Origin: Litoreibacter arenae DSM 19593
Lineage (GTDB): Bacteria; Pseudomonadota; Alphaproteobacteria; Rhodobacterales; Rhodobacteraceae
Direction of reading: 5' to 3'
DNA length: 64,000 bases
Assembly (NCBI RefSeq): GCF_000442275.2
Contig: NZ_KE557306.1
Coordinates: 248,001-312,000, forward strand
The notes under the pieces are model-generated. The model saw nothing but the letters and a program-made list of their open reading frames with translations, was not told where the DNA came from and did no database searches. This document shows, one piece after another, positions 57,153 through 64,000 of the stretch. The position numbers were made by a program, and so were the translations under genes. Every line of letters begins with the position of its first letter. Position 1 is the stretch's first letter.

Positions 57153-59225
57153 CTATCGCCAGAGATGCGCGTAGCCTGCCAAGGCGCCTTGCGCCTTCGC
57201 CAAAAGCCGGTTGTGCAACGACGGACGCGGAAGGACGCCGTGGGCCAACCGCTCCACCACCACCTCGACGGGGCAGGGCTGTTGTGTGACGGGGTCGAAA
57301 TAGCGCGGATAGCCGATCAACGTCGCGTGAACCAACCCGTCCAGCGTGGCCTCCGGCCCGCGCCGCGCGGGCACCGGCCCACGATCATCGGTCAGCCCCC
57401 AACCCGCATAGAACGGCGCACCGTAGCAAGTGACGGGAACATTGCGCAAAAGCGCCTCGAACCCCAGCAGCGATGTCATGGTGCAGACCCGATCCGCCTT
57501 GCCGATCAGGGCCACGGCGTCCGCCTTCGCCGCGATCATATCCGCGTCTTCCGCCGCAATCGCACCGGGCCGCAAGCCAGCTTCGACGTCGGGATGCGGT
57601 TTGTAAACCACAAACGCATCGGGAAAATCGCGCCGCACGGCGGCCAGAAGCCCCTCATTGGTCGCAACATCCTTGGTGCCCAGCCGGATCGACGCGTCAT
57701 CCTCCACCTGTCCGGGCACGAGGATCACCTCCTGCCCGTCCGAGGGTATGTCGAACTCCGCCCCGCCAAGGTTGTATTTGCTCAGCCGCATCCTGACGAT
57801 GGCGCGGCGCAGCCGCTCCGCCCGCAGCAGGTCAGCATCGCCAAGACTATGGCTTCCGGCGATCAGGGCCTCCAACGCACTTGGCCGCGTCGGGTCGTAA
57901 TAGATGCCCGTGTCGTCAGTCACCAAAGACAGCGGCGCGACCAGATCGGCGCCCAACCCACGGGACCGCAAGAACCCGTCTTCCACCCGAAGCAGCCTGA
58001 TCTTCTGGCTTTCCGCACGCAGCGCATAGTCCTCCGGCTCTTGGCCCGCCCAAACCAGAAGCGAGCCGCCGCGGGCCTCCTTCAACGCCTCGTCGGGGTC
58101 CGCGACAAACCGCACCTGCGCGTCCTTGCCAAACCTGCGCGCGCCGAACATCTGCTGGATCGGCCCGCGCTTCCACAACCGCATCCCCAAGGCCACATGG
58201 CCGTTCCGGTCCTGCCGCTGTGCGCGGGTCAGCGCCTCCAGCGTGTCGATCACCTGCTCCAGATCGCACAGCTTGTTGCGGTAGGGATCATACCATTTGC
58301 AATAGCGCAGCATGACGCCTGCAAAAAGCTGCGGTCGCGTCAGCATCCGCTGCCGCCGGTCAATCGGCTGGCGGTCATCGCTGAGGCCCCATCCCGCATA
58401 GAACGGCTGCCCGAACACCACCGGCTTGTGCCCCGCCAAAATCGCCTCGAACCCCATGCCGGAGCTGACAGTGTAGACCGCCACGGCCCCCTCCATCAGC
58501 GCATAAGGCGACGCCTTATGCTCGTTGAGCGAGACCCGCCCCCCCGCATCCGCAAGGGTGAAATGCCCCTTGCGGTGGCCGCCTTGCGTTTCGGGATGGG
58601 TCTTGATGACGACGGGCGCATTGGGGTGTTCTTCCAGCGCATAGGCCAGCATTTCGCGGAAATGGTCCGCTGTAGCCGCGCCGTGCTTGATCGACGCGTC
58701 GCCGCGCGTCTGGTCGATCACCAGCACATAGCCCGCATTGGGGATCGGCGCGCGGTCATCAAAATCGTTGTATTTGGAAAGGTTTAGCTCCTTGATCCGC
58801 GCAATCGCGGCGCGGGCACGGCTCAACTCGTGGGCGTCGTCGAACGGCTCGCGCGACAGCAGGTGTTCCAGATCGGACGGGCCTGCGCTGTCGAAATAGG
58901 GGCGGCGGTGGTCGATGGTCAGCCCTAATGGCGGCTCCCCGTCACGACCCGGTTTCAGCGACCGCAAGAACGCGTCTTCAATGTGAACAAGCTGCGCGTC
59001 GGTGTGTCCGGCCACCTTCTCGCCACGGCCAGAGGTACGGCTTTTCCCCCACACGGCGATCAGATCATCCGGCCCGGGCTTGCCCAGCTTCAGGTCATAG
59101 CCAGCAAGATCAAGGATACGCCGCACACGGGTCTGGGTGAAGAACCCCCCGTTGAAATAGAAAAGCCGCGGGCGCTGGGAGGAGTCGCCCGCGGCATCTT
59201 CAGAGCTTGGCGTGTTGTCACTCAC
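57153..59225 (-). CDS. kpsC: Capsule polysaccharide beta-Kdo transferase, KpsC-like
   Basis: A 690-residue glycosyltransferase building the poly-Kdo linker on capsule lipid. The two-module structure is visible: FEAILAGHKPVVFGQPFYAG in the first and FEALLRNVPVTCYGAPFYAG in the second, each followed by WGL-x-DDR. The start is GTG 59225 overlapping the upstream gene's stop by eight bases (GTGAGTGA). Runs on the minus strand after kpsD-like. Confidence 0.88.
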   Translation of the reverse strand: MSDNTPSSEDAAGDSSQRPRLFYFNGGFFTQTRVRRILDLAGYDLKLGKPGPDDLIAVWGKSRTSGRGEKVAGHTDAQLVHIEDAFLRSLKPGRDGEPPLGLTIDHRRPYFDSAGPSDLEHLLSREPFDDAHELSRARAAIARIKELNLSKYNDFDDRAPIPNAGYVLVIDQTRGDASIKHGAATADHFREMLAYALEEHPNAPVVIKTHPETQGGHRKGHFTLADAGGRVSLNEHKASPYALMEGAVAVYTVSSGMGFEAILAGHKPVVFGQPFYAGWGLSDDRQPIDRRQRMLTRPQLFAGVMLRYCKWYDPYRNKLCDLEQVIDTLEALTRAQRQDRNGHVALGMRLWKRGPIQQMFGARRFGKDAQVRFVADPDEALKEARGGSLLVWAGQEPEDYALRAESQKIRLLRVEDGFLRSRGLGADLVAPLSLVTDDTGIYYDPTRPSALEALIAGSHSLGDADLLRAERLRRAIVRMRLSKYNLGGAEFDIPSDGQEVILVPGQVEDDASIRLGTKDVATNEGLLAAVRRDFPDAFVVYKPHPDVEAGLRPGAIAAEDADMIAAKADAVALIGKADRVCTMTSLLGFEALLRNVPVTCYGAPFYAGWGLTDDRGPVPARRGPEATLDGLVHATLIGYPRYFDPVTQQPCPVEVVVERLAHGVLPRPSLHNRLLAKAQGALAGYAHLWR

Positions 59226-60348
59226 CAATGCTCGAAATGGCGTTGACCGATGTCAGGGAACCGGTCAGCGCCGAAATGGTTTTGTTCCATGTCACGAACG
59301 GAGCCTCGGTCACATAGACCGTGTCGCCGTCGCGGATCACGAAGTCGCGGGCCTCGAACATGCCCGTCGGTTGGGTCAGGTCCAGCACATAGGCAAACCG
59401 CTGCGTGCCTTGCAGGTCGCTGCGGCCCAGAACGGCATTGGCGATCTCCGCAGGCTCGTTACGGAACACGAACACGCCGGTAGGGTCCGCAAGGTTGGAG
59501 CTCAACCCGCCCACCTGCGCAATCGCCTCGATGGCCGACAGGTTCTGCGTGACGAACTCGACGCGGTTCTGCGCGCCCGTGGCCCCCAGAACGGTAAAGG
59601 CGCGGCTGTCTTCCTCGACCAGAATGCGGTCACCGGGGCGCAGGGCTATGTCGAATTTCGGGTTGGTGTACAGGTCCTCGAACCAGACCTTGGAGCGGTG
59701 GTTGCCACGGATCACGGTGATCTGCGCCACTTCGGGCGCGATCGAGATGCCGCCCGCGCGGGCGATCATCGACGATAGCGTGCGGGTAGGGCGCTCGATG
59801 GCGAACAGGCCCTGCTGACCGACACCGCCAACCAGAGAAACGGTCGCACCATCGCCCGCGACGCGGCGCACGATGACCTGCGGGTCGGGGGTCTGGGTGT
59901 CGAGTTTACCTGTAATGATGCGGCGCAGCGCCTCAGGCGTGTTGCCCGATGCCTTGATGCGGCCTGCATAGGGCACGAAAATGAAGCCCGACCCGTCAAC
60001 CTGCACCTCGCTCAGGTCGGTCGCGTTCGCCCCCTCGGCGGCCAGCAGCCCGTCATCGACGTTCTCCCAAATGCCAAGGCTCAACGTGTCGCCGGGCCGG
60101 ATCGTGTCGGACCCTACAACACCCGCATTCAGGAACCCGTCGGAAAACCCAAGCACAGGCTGCACCGAGGTGACCTGCGTTACACGGCTGTTGACGGCAA
60201 CGATAAAGGCGTCGCCCTGCTTCTGGACGGAGCCTGCGTAGATCTGGCGCTTGCCGGGGCCGGATTTCGGCAACCCGCAAGACGCGGCCATGACGGCCAC
60301 AAGCGAAAAAGCCACTATTTTCGTAGCTTTGGGACCCAAGTTTTTCAC
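59218..60348 (-). CDS. kpsD: Capsule export outer-membrane lipoprotein, KpsD/Wza-like
   Basis: A 376-residue OPX-family exporter of group 2/1-like capsule. A lipobox AASC24 gives an acylated Cys, and the poly-export (IRPGDTLSLGIWENV) and SLBB beta-grasp (GGVGQQGLFAI; VLGATGAQNRVEF) domains follow. GTG 60348 has AGGAGGAC. It overlaps kpsC. Confidence 0.87.
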   Translation of the reverse strand: MKNLGPKATKIVAFSLVAVMAASCGLPKSGPGKRQIYAGSVQKQGDAFIVAVNSRVTQVTSVQPVLGFSDGFLNAGVVGSDTIRPGDTLSLGIWENVDDGLLAAEGANATDLSEVQVDGSGFIFVPYAGRIKASGNTPEALRRIITGKLDTQTPDPQVIVRRVAGDGATVSLVGGVGQQGLFAIERPTRTLSSMIARAGGISIAPEVAQITVIRGNHRSKVWFEDLYTNPKFDIALRPGDRILVEEDSRAFTVLGATGAQNRVEFVTQNLSAIEAIAQVGGLSSNLADPTGVFVFRNEPAEIANAVLGRSDLQGTQRFAYVLDLTQPTGMFEARDFVIRDGDTVYVTEAPFVTWNKTISALTGSLTSVNAISSIGE

Positions 60349-60362
60349 CGGTGTCCTCCTCG

Positions 60363-60384
60363 ATTATAAAACTGCCTCAGTTTT
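60363..60384 (-). promoter_or_regulatory. Possible kpsD promoter with palindrome
   Basis: On the minus strand a perfect -10 TATAAT (60363-60368) lies just upstream of the kpsD ribosome site, partly joined to the palindrome AAAACTG-CCT-CAGTTTT (60368-60384). No good -35 is seen, and the leader would be very short. Confidence 0.3.
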
Positions 60385-60448
60385 TCTTTTGACCCTACAG
60401 CAGAAGCGCAAAATTGCTAGTCCTTTGACAGCTTACGCCAAACGAGTG

Positions 60449-60477
60449 TTGCCACCGCGTCGCAGTGGCAATTTTTT
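60449..60477 (+). terminator. Hairpin with T-run in kps spacer
   Basis: TTGCCAC...GTGGCAA (7-bp stem, 9-base loop) then TTTTTT on the plus strand, although both neighbours are on the minus strand. Possibly a barrier to plus-strand (antisense) transcripts. Confidence 0.45.
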
Positions 60478-60495
60478 GCGTAGTGTCGTTGAAGC

Positions 60496-61785
60496 TTATT
60501 TTACCAGGTGAAGTTGCTGGCGCGGCGTCGCCGTGCCGGATGTCAGCGCGTCATACGGGTCCTCGCTTACCAGCATCATATCGACCACCTGCCGCAGCAA
60601 CTGCCTGCGCCCGCGGGATGAATAAAAGCCGCCGGGAATTTGCGAGGTTTCCAGCAGGTAATGCCGGTAGTCGCGATAGGCACGGCTGTCGGGGCGGGTC
60701 GGGTTGGTGAAGAATTCCGGCAGGTTTTGGGTCGAGACGAACTCGGGTTTGTTATACACCGCCTCACCAAACGCCTTCAGCGGCAGTCCGCGCCACAGCA
60801 CCTGTTGCGCGGCGGTGGAATTGACGGTGACCGCCGACCGCGCCGTGTTCAAAAGCCCCGCAAGCTTGCCCCCCCGCACGAAATGCACGCGGTCTCCCAC
60901 GCCAAACGCCATGGCGATCCGGCGGATTTCGCGGCGCAAAGGCACGCGGCCATCCTCCAGCGGGTGGGCTTTCAACACCAGATGGTGATGCGTCGGCGCG
61001 CCTTTGGCAAAGCCCTCGATGGTCAGTTCCAGAAACTCGGTCATTGTGGCGAAGGGCGAGTGCATCTGAAAGCTGGCGTCATGCTCCAGCTGGAGCAGCG
61101 CCAGATGATACGGAAATCCCCCATGCTTGATGCGGAAGGTCGCCAACCCCCGCTCCATCGCGGTGAAAGGCATGGTGAGCAGCCGTTTCAGATACAGCCG
61201 GAACTCCCTGGTGACGCTCAGCGCGCGGTGGGGCCGGAAGCCGCGATACTTCCGGTTCCGCAAGAAAACGAAGTAGTGGTAAACCATGCCGTAGAACACA
61301 TGCTGGCGCATGTCGCCCCAGCGGGCAGGGGCGTCCGGCAGGTCCAGATCAAGCCCTTCAAGCGCGGCCCGCATCTCGGCCACGGACATATCCATCAGCC
61401 GTGAATGCCCGTTTGAGCCGCCGCGCTCGTAGCTGACCCAATAGGGCCGCAGATAGCCTTCCTCGAACACATGGATGCGCAGGCCCATGTCCTTCGCCCG
61501 CGCAACGGCTTGGGCATGGATAGGCCGCGTGTCGCCATAAAGCACCAGATCGGTGACGGATTTCTCCGCTACAATCTGCGTAAACCGCTCACCCCAGTCC
61601 TCGGGGCTGTCCAGATAGGGGATGTAGCTTTGATTGGAGAACCAGAACGCATCGTCGCCCTTGTTGAACCCCACCCGCCACACTTCCGCCCCCGCCGCCA
61701 TCAGCATGCGGCCAAGGCGGTAGAAGAAAGGCCCGTGCGGCCCTTGCAGGAACAGAAAAGTTTTGCCCTTACCGGACAAGGTCAT
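60496..61785 (-). CDS. kpsS: Capsule polysaccharide beta-Kdo transferase, KpsS-like
   Basis: A 429-residue enzyme adding the first Kdo to phosphatidylglycerol of capsule glycolipid. Motifs include FLQGPHGPFFYRL at the N-terminus, VFEEGYLRPYW, KAHPLEDGR and VNSTAAQQVLWRGLPL, common to KpsS/Capsule_synth proteins. ATG 61785. First gene of the kpsS-kpsD-kpsC set on the minus strand. No ABC transporter (KpsMT) or chain synthase is present in the window. Confidence 0.87.
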   Translation of the reverse strand: MTLSGKGKTFLFLQGPHGPFFYRLGRMLMAAGAEVWRVGFNKGDDAFWFSNQSYIPYLDSPEDWGERFTQIVAEKSVTDLVLYGDTRPIHAQAVARAKDMGLRIHVFEEGYLRPYWVSYERGGSNGHSRLMDMSVAEMRAALEGLDLDLPDAPARWGDMRQHVFYGMVYHYFVFLRNRKYRGFRPHRALSVTREFRLYLKRLLTMPFTAMERGLATFRIKHGGFPYHLALLQLEHDASFQMHSPFATMTEFLELTIEGFAKGAPTHHHLVLKAHPLEDGRVPLRREIRRIAMAFGVGDRVHFVRGGKLAGLLNTARSAVTVNSTAAQQVLWRGLPLKAFGEAVYNKPEFVSTQNLPEFFTNPTRPDSRAYRDYRHYLLETSQIPGGFYSSRGRRQLLRQVVDMMLVSEDPYDALTSGTATPRQQLHLVK

Positions 61786-61952
61786 GGCTACGCCCTCAAC
61801 GTGGTGCCGCTACTCATACATCTTGAGGCGACCTTGCCCAGCCCGTTTGGCACGTTTGCCGCGCAATTCCGGCACGACTGTGGCCCTATGTCCTTGCCAA
61901 AGGGGGAATGCCCGCGCTACCTCAAGCCCGACGGATGGAAAGGGATACGCCA

Positions 61953-62552
61953 ATGTTCACAGGCATCATCACCGATGTGGGACGGGTCACGAAGCTCACG
62001 CAGGAGGGTGATTTGCGCGCGCGCATCGCCTGCGCCTACGACCCTGCCGGCATCGACATCGGCGCGTCCATCGCATGCAACGGCGTCTGCCTGACGGTGA
62101 TTGATCGCGGCACGGACGATACACCGTGGTTCGACGTGCAGATATCGGCCGAGTCGGTATCCAAAACCAATATCGGCGACTGGCGTGACGGCACCCGCGT
62201 TAATCTGGAACGCGCCTTGAAACTCGGTGACGAGCTTGGCGGCCATATCGTGTCGGGCCATGTCGATGGCGTGGCGACTGTGGTATCCATGACCGACGAG
62301 GGCGACAGCACCCGCGTGCTGTTCGACGCCCCGCATGATCTGGCGGGCTTCATCGCCCCCAAAGGCTCGGTCGCGCTCAATGGGACATCCCTGACTGTGA
62401 ACGAGGTCGACGGCACCCGCTTCGGGGTCAACTTCATCCCGCACACCAAGCTGGCGACCAACTGGGGCGACACCAAGACCGGCGACCGGATCAATCTGGA
62501 GATCGACACGCTCGCCCGCTATGTCGCCCGCCTGCGGGAATGGGGCAACTGA
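61953..62552 (+). CDS. ribE: Riboflavin synthase, alpha subunit
   Basis: The 199-residue synthase, dismutating two 6,7-dimethyl-8-ribityllumazines to riboflavin. MFTGIITDVGRV at the N-terminus and the second lumazine domain (FTVNEVDGTRFGVNFIPHT) are diagnostic. ATG 61953 follows AAAGGGA. It overlaps the following GNAT gene by 13 bases. Confidence 0.95.
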   Translation: MFTGIITDVGRVTKLTQEGDLRARIACAYDPAGIDIGASIACNGVCLTVIDRGTDDTPWFDVQISAESVSKTNIGDWRDGTRVNLERALKLGDELGGHIVSGHVDGVATVVSMTDEGDSTRVLFDAPHDLAGFIAPKGSVALNGTSLTVNEVDGTRFGVNFIPHTKLATNWGDTKTGDRINLEIDTLARYVARLREWGN

Positions 62553-63055
62553 GCACCGCCACCTTGCGCACCGCGACGCCTGCGGACGCCTCCAGCCTCG
62601 CCGCGCTGGCGCTGGAGGTGTGGCTGTCCACCTATATCCGCCACGGCATCAACGCGCATTTCGCCGATTTCGCCTTGGCCCATTTCACCCCAGAGCGCTT
62701 CAAGAGCTGGATCGAAGACCCCGACCATCGCCTCATCGTCTCGCAAAACCGCGACGGCATCGACGGCTTCATCCATATCGGCCGCAACAGCCCCGACCCC
62801 GTGGGTGGTCACATCCGCACCGAGCTGACCTCGCTCTACATCCAGCCGCGCCATCAGGGCAGGGGGCTGGGCAAAGCACTCCTCGACGCCGCGCTGGATC
62901 AGGCGGACCATCCCGTCTGGCTTGCGGTCAACTGCGAAAACACCAAGGCCCGCGCCTTCTACAAGACCCAAGGGTTCAGCAAGCTCGGCGAAACCGCCTT
63001 CCGGATCGGCGATAAAAGCTACCCCAACGATGTCCTCATGCGCCAACCGCTGTAA
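62540..63055 (+). CDS. GNAT-family N-acetyltransferase
   Basis: A 171-residue GNAT. The acetyl-CoA motif A is TSLYIQPRHQGRGLGKALLDAAL (Q/R-x-x-G-x-G/A), with the later AFYKTQGFSKLGE segment. Substrate unknown. The start overlaps ribE's end by 13 bases (ATG within GGAATGGGGCAA), so it is co-translated; its place within a riboflavin operon is unusual and conserved role is uncertain. Confidence 0.87.
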   Translation: MGQLSTATLRTATPADASSLAALALEVWLSTYIRHGINAHFADFALAHFTPERFKSWIEDPDHRLIVSQNRDGIDGFIHIGRNSPDPVGGHIRTELTSLYIQPRHQGRGLGKALLDAALDQADHPVWLAVNCENTKARAFYKTQGFSKLGETAFRIGDKSYPNDVLMRQPL

Positions 63056-63084
63056 TTCAGGACGCGCCCCTCCCCATCACTGCT

Positions 63085-63110
63085 TCAAAAATACCTAAAA
63101 TCCTCCATCT
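63085..63110. repeat. Half-copy of dispersed AT-rich element
   Basis: CTTCAAAAATACCTAAAATC resembles one arm of the long inverted repeat at 13827-13906 (shared AAAAATAC core). Lies between the GNAT gene and ribB. Confidence 0.35.
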
Positions 63111-63198
63111 CCCCTCCCGCGACGTCACGACTTCTCCCTGCACCCTTCCCAAGCGCCGTCAAACCCTCTAATTGGCAGGCCATCAAAGGATGCTGCAC

Positions 63199-64000
63199 AT
63201 GAACGAATATACCGACGCCATTTCCCCCATCGAGGATATCATCGAGGACGCCCGCAACGGCCGCATGTTCATCCTCGTCGATCACGAGGACCGCGAGAAC
63301 GAGGGTGATCTGGTGATCCCCGCGCAAATGGCGACGCCCGAGGCGGTGAACTTCATGGCAACCCATGGCCGTGGTCTCATTTGCCTGACGCTCACGTCGG
63401 AGCGGATCGACGCGCTTGGCCTGCCGCTGATGGCGTCCTACAACTCGTCGCGCCACGAAACGGCGTTCACCATCTCGATCGAGGCGCGCGAGGGCGTGAC
63501 CACCGGCATCTCCGCCCATGACCGCGCCCGCACCGTGGCCGTGGCCATCGACGCGGGCAAAGGCCCGCAGGACATCGCGACCCCCGGCCATGTCTTCCCG
63601 CTGCGTGCGCGCGATGGTGGCGTATTGGTCCGTGCAGGCCATACCGAGGCCGCCGTGGACGTCTCCCGCCTTGCTGGGCTGAACCCGTCCGGCGTGATCT
63701 GCGAGATCATGAACGAGGACGGCACCATGTCGCGCCTGCCGGATCTGATCGCCTTCGCGCAGCGCCATAACCTCAAGATCGGCACGATCTCCGACCTGAT
63801 CGCCTATCGCCGCCGACACGACAATCTGGTCAACGAGGCCGCACAGCGCCCCGTTAAATCCGAGTTCGGCGGCGACTGGATGATGCGCGTCTTCACCGAC
63901 GAGACCCAAGGCGCCGAGCATATCGTTCTCACCAAGGGCGACCTGACCACCGACGCGCCGGTGCTGACCCGTATGCACGCGCTCAATCCGGTCGAGGACG
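63199..64000 (+). CDS. ribB: 3,4-dihydroxy-2-butanone 4-phosphate synthase (incomplete)
   Basis: DHBP synthase of riboflavin synthesis, from ribulose 5-phosphate. VDHEDRENEGDLVIPA near residue 29 carries the metal Glu/Asp residues; RAGHTEAAVDVSRLAG and GTISDLIAYRRRHD end the domain at about residue 210, and a GTP-cyclohydrolase-II-like region follows. The open frame continues beyond the window end. The start at 63199 is used with AAAGGA before it; ATG 63190 is nine bases earlier. No FMN riboswitch is seen upstream. Confidence 0.94.
   Translation, partial: MNEYTDAISPIEDIIEDARNGRMFILVDHEDRENEGDLVIPAQMATPEAVNFMATHGRGLICLTLTSERIDALGLPLMASYNSSRHETAFTISIEAREGVTTGISAHDRARTVAVAIDAGKGPQDIATPGHVFPLRARDGGVLVRAGHTEAAVDVSRLAGLNPSGVICEIMNEDGTMSRLPDLIAFAQRHNLKIGTISDLIAYRRRHDNLVNEAAQRPVKSEFGGDWMMRVFTDETQGAEHIVLTKGDLTTDAPVLTRMHALNPVED

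Noticed and set aside
63056-63198. FMN riboswitch before ribB
   Set aside because: None of the conserved FMN aptamer segments (AGGG-CGGGGTGAAATTCC pattern) are present; spacer contains only the AT-rich element.

Overview
The window reads as chromosome of an alphaproteobacterium of the Roseobacter/Rhodobacteraceae group. The evidence is high GC with densely packed genes, five-fold GANTC (CcrM-type) sites in front of rpoD, a four-subunit sarcosine oxidase operon, KpsS/KpsD/KpsC-type capsule genes next to riboflavin genes, a form II CoxL homologue and several small proteins typical of this family. No rRNA, tRNA, CRISPR array, prophage or transposase was found. All assignments come from reading motifs; no database search was run.

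Layout. 1-6.7 kb: RraA-like protein, PaaI-type thioesterase, metF with divergent metR, a DMT exporter, suhB, then two orphan genes, one a double-CxxCG protein of unusual composition. 6.7-9.4 kb: a PQQ-type sugar dehydrogenase with its probable cytochrome c partner, and ygfZ. 9.5-13.7 kb: a family 2 glycosyltransferase, two PLP aminotransferases, a 57-aa membrane protein and a crotonase. 13.9-25.7 kb: valS, kynA, a DUF2235 hydrolase, a coxL-cupin-methyltransferase operon, hrpB and a DUF3108 protein. 25.8-34.9 kb: meaB, rpmB, a copper-chaperone pair, a low-molecular-weight phosphatase, a DUF2189 protein, lepA, an AT-rich orphan gene and an entericidin-like lipoprotein set among REP-like palindromes.

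35-42 kb: pirin, a 3-hydroxyisobutyrate-dehydrogenase-like oxidoreductase, glutamate dehydrogenase and a TadG/TadE/TadE pilus operon. 42.1-47.1 kb: soxB-soxD-soxA-soxG sarcosine oxidase. 47.1-51.5 kb: dnaG, rpoD and a DksA/TraR protein. 51.6-54.8 kb: a DCC protein, a saccharopine-dehydrogenase-like/DUF4166 fusion, YjbQ and an SDR. 55.0-64.0 kb: nrdR-ribD, a small repeat-containing secreted protein, the capsule genes on the opposite strand, then ribE, a GNAT acetyltransferase and ribB, which runs off the window end.

How the genes fit together: MetF supplies methyl-THF and sits opposite its likely regulator MetR. Sarcosine oxidase feeds one-carbon units into the folate pool. DnaG and RpoD form the conserved macromolecular-synthesis pair. 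nrdR-ribD and ribE-ribB look like one ancestral riboflavin cluster now interrupted by capsule export genes. Most of the window is ordinary core genome. The least explained parts are the GANTC cluster before rpoD, the long hairpin over the lepA stop codon with the AT-rich gene behind it, the double-CxxCG orphan, the solitary CoxL and the small SAAER-repeat protein. I did not find a clear multi-gene novel system.
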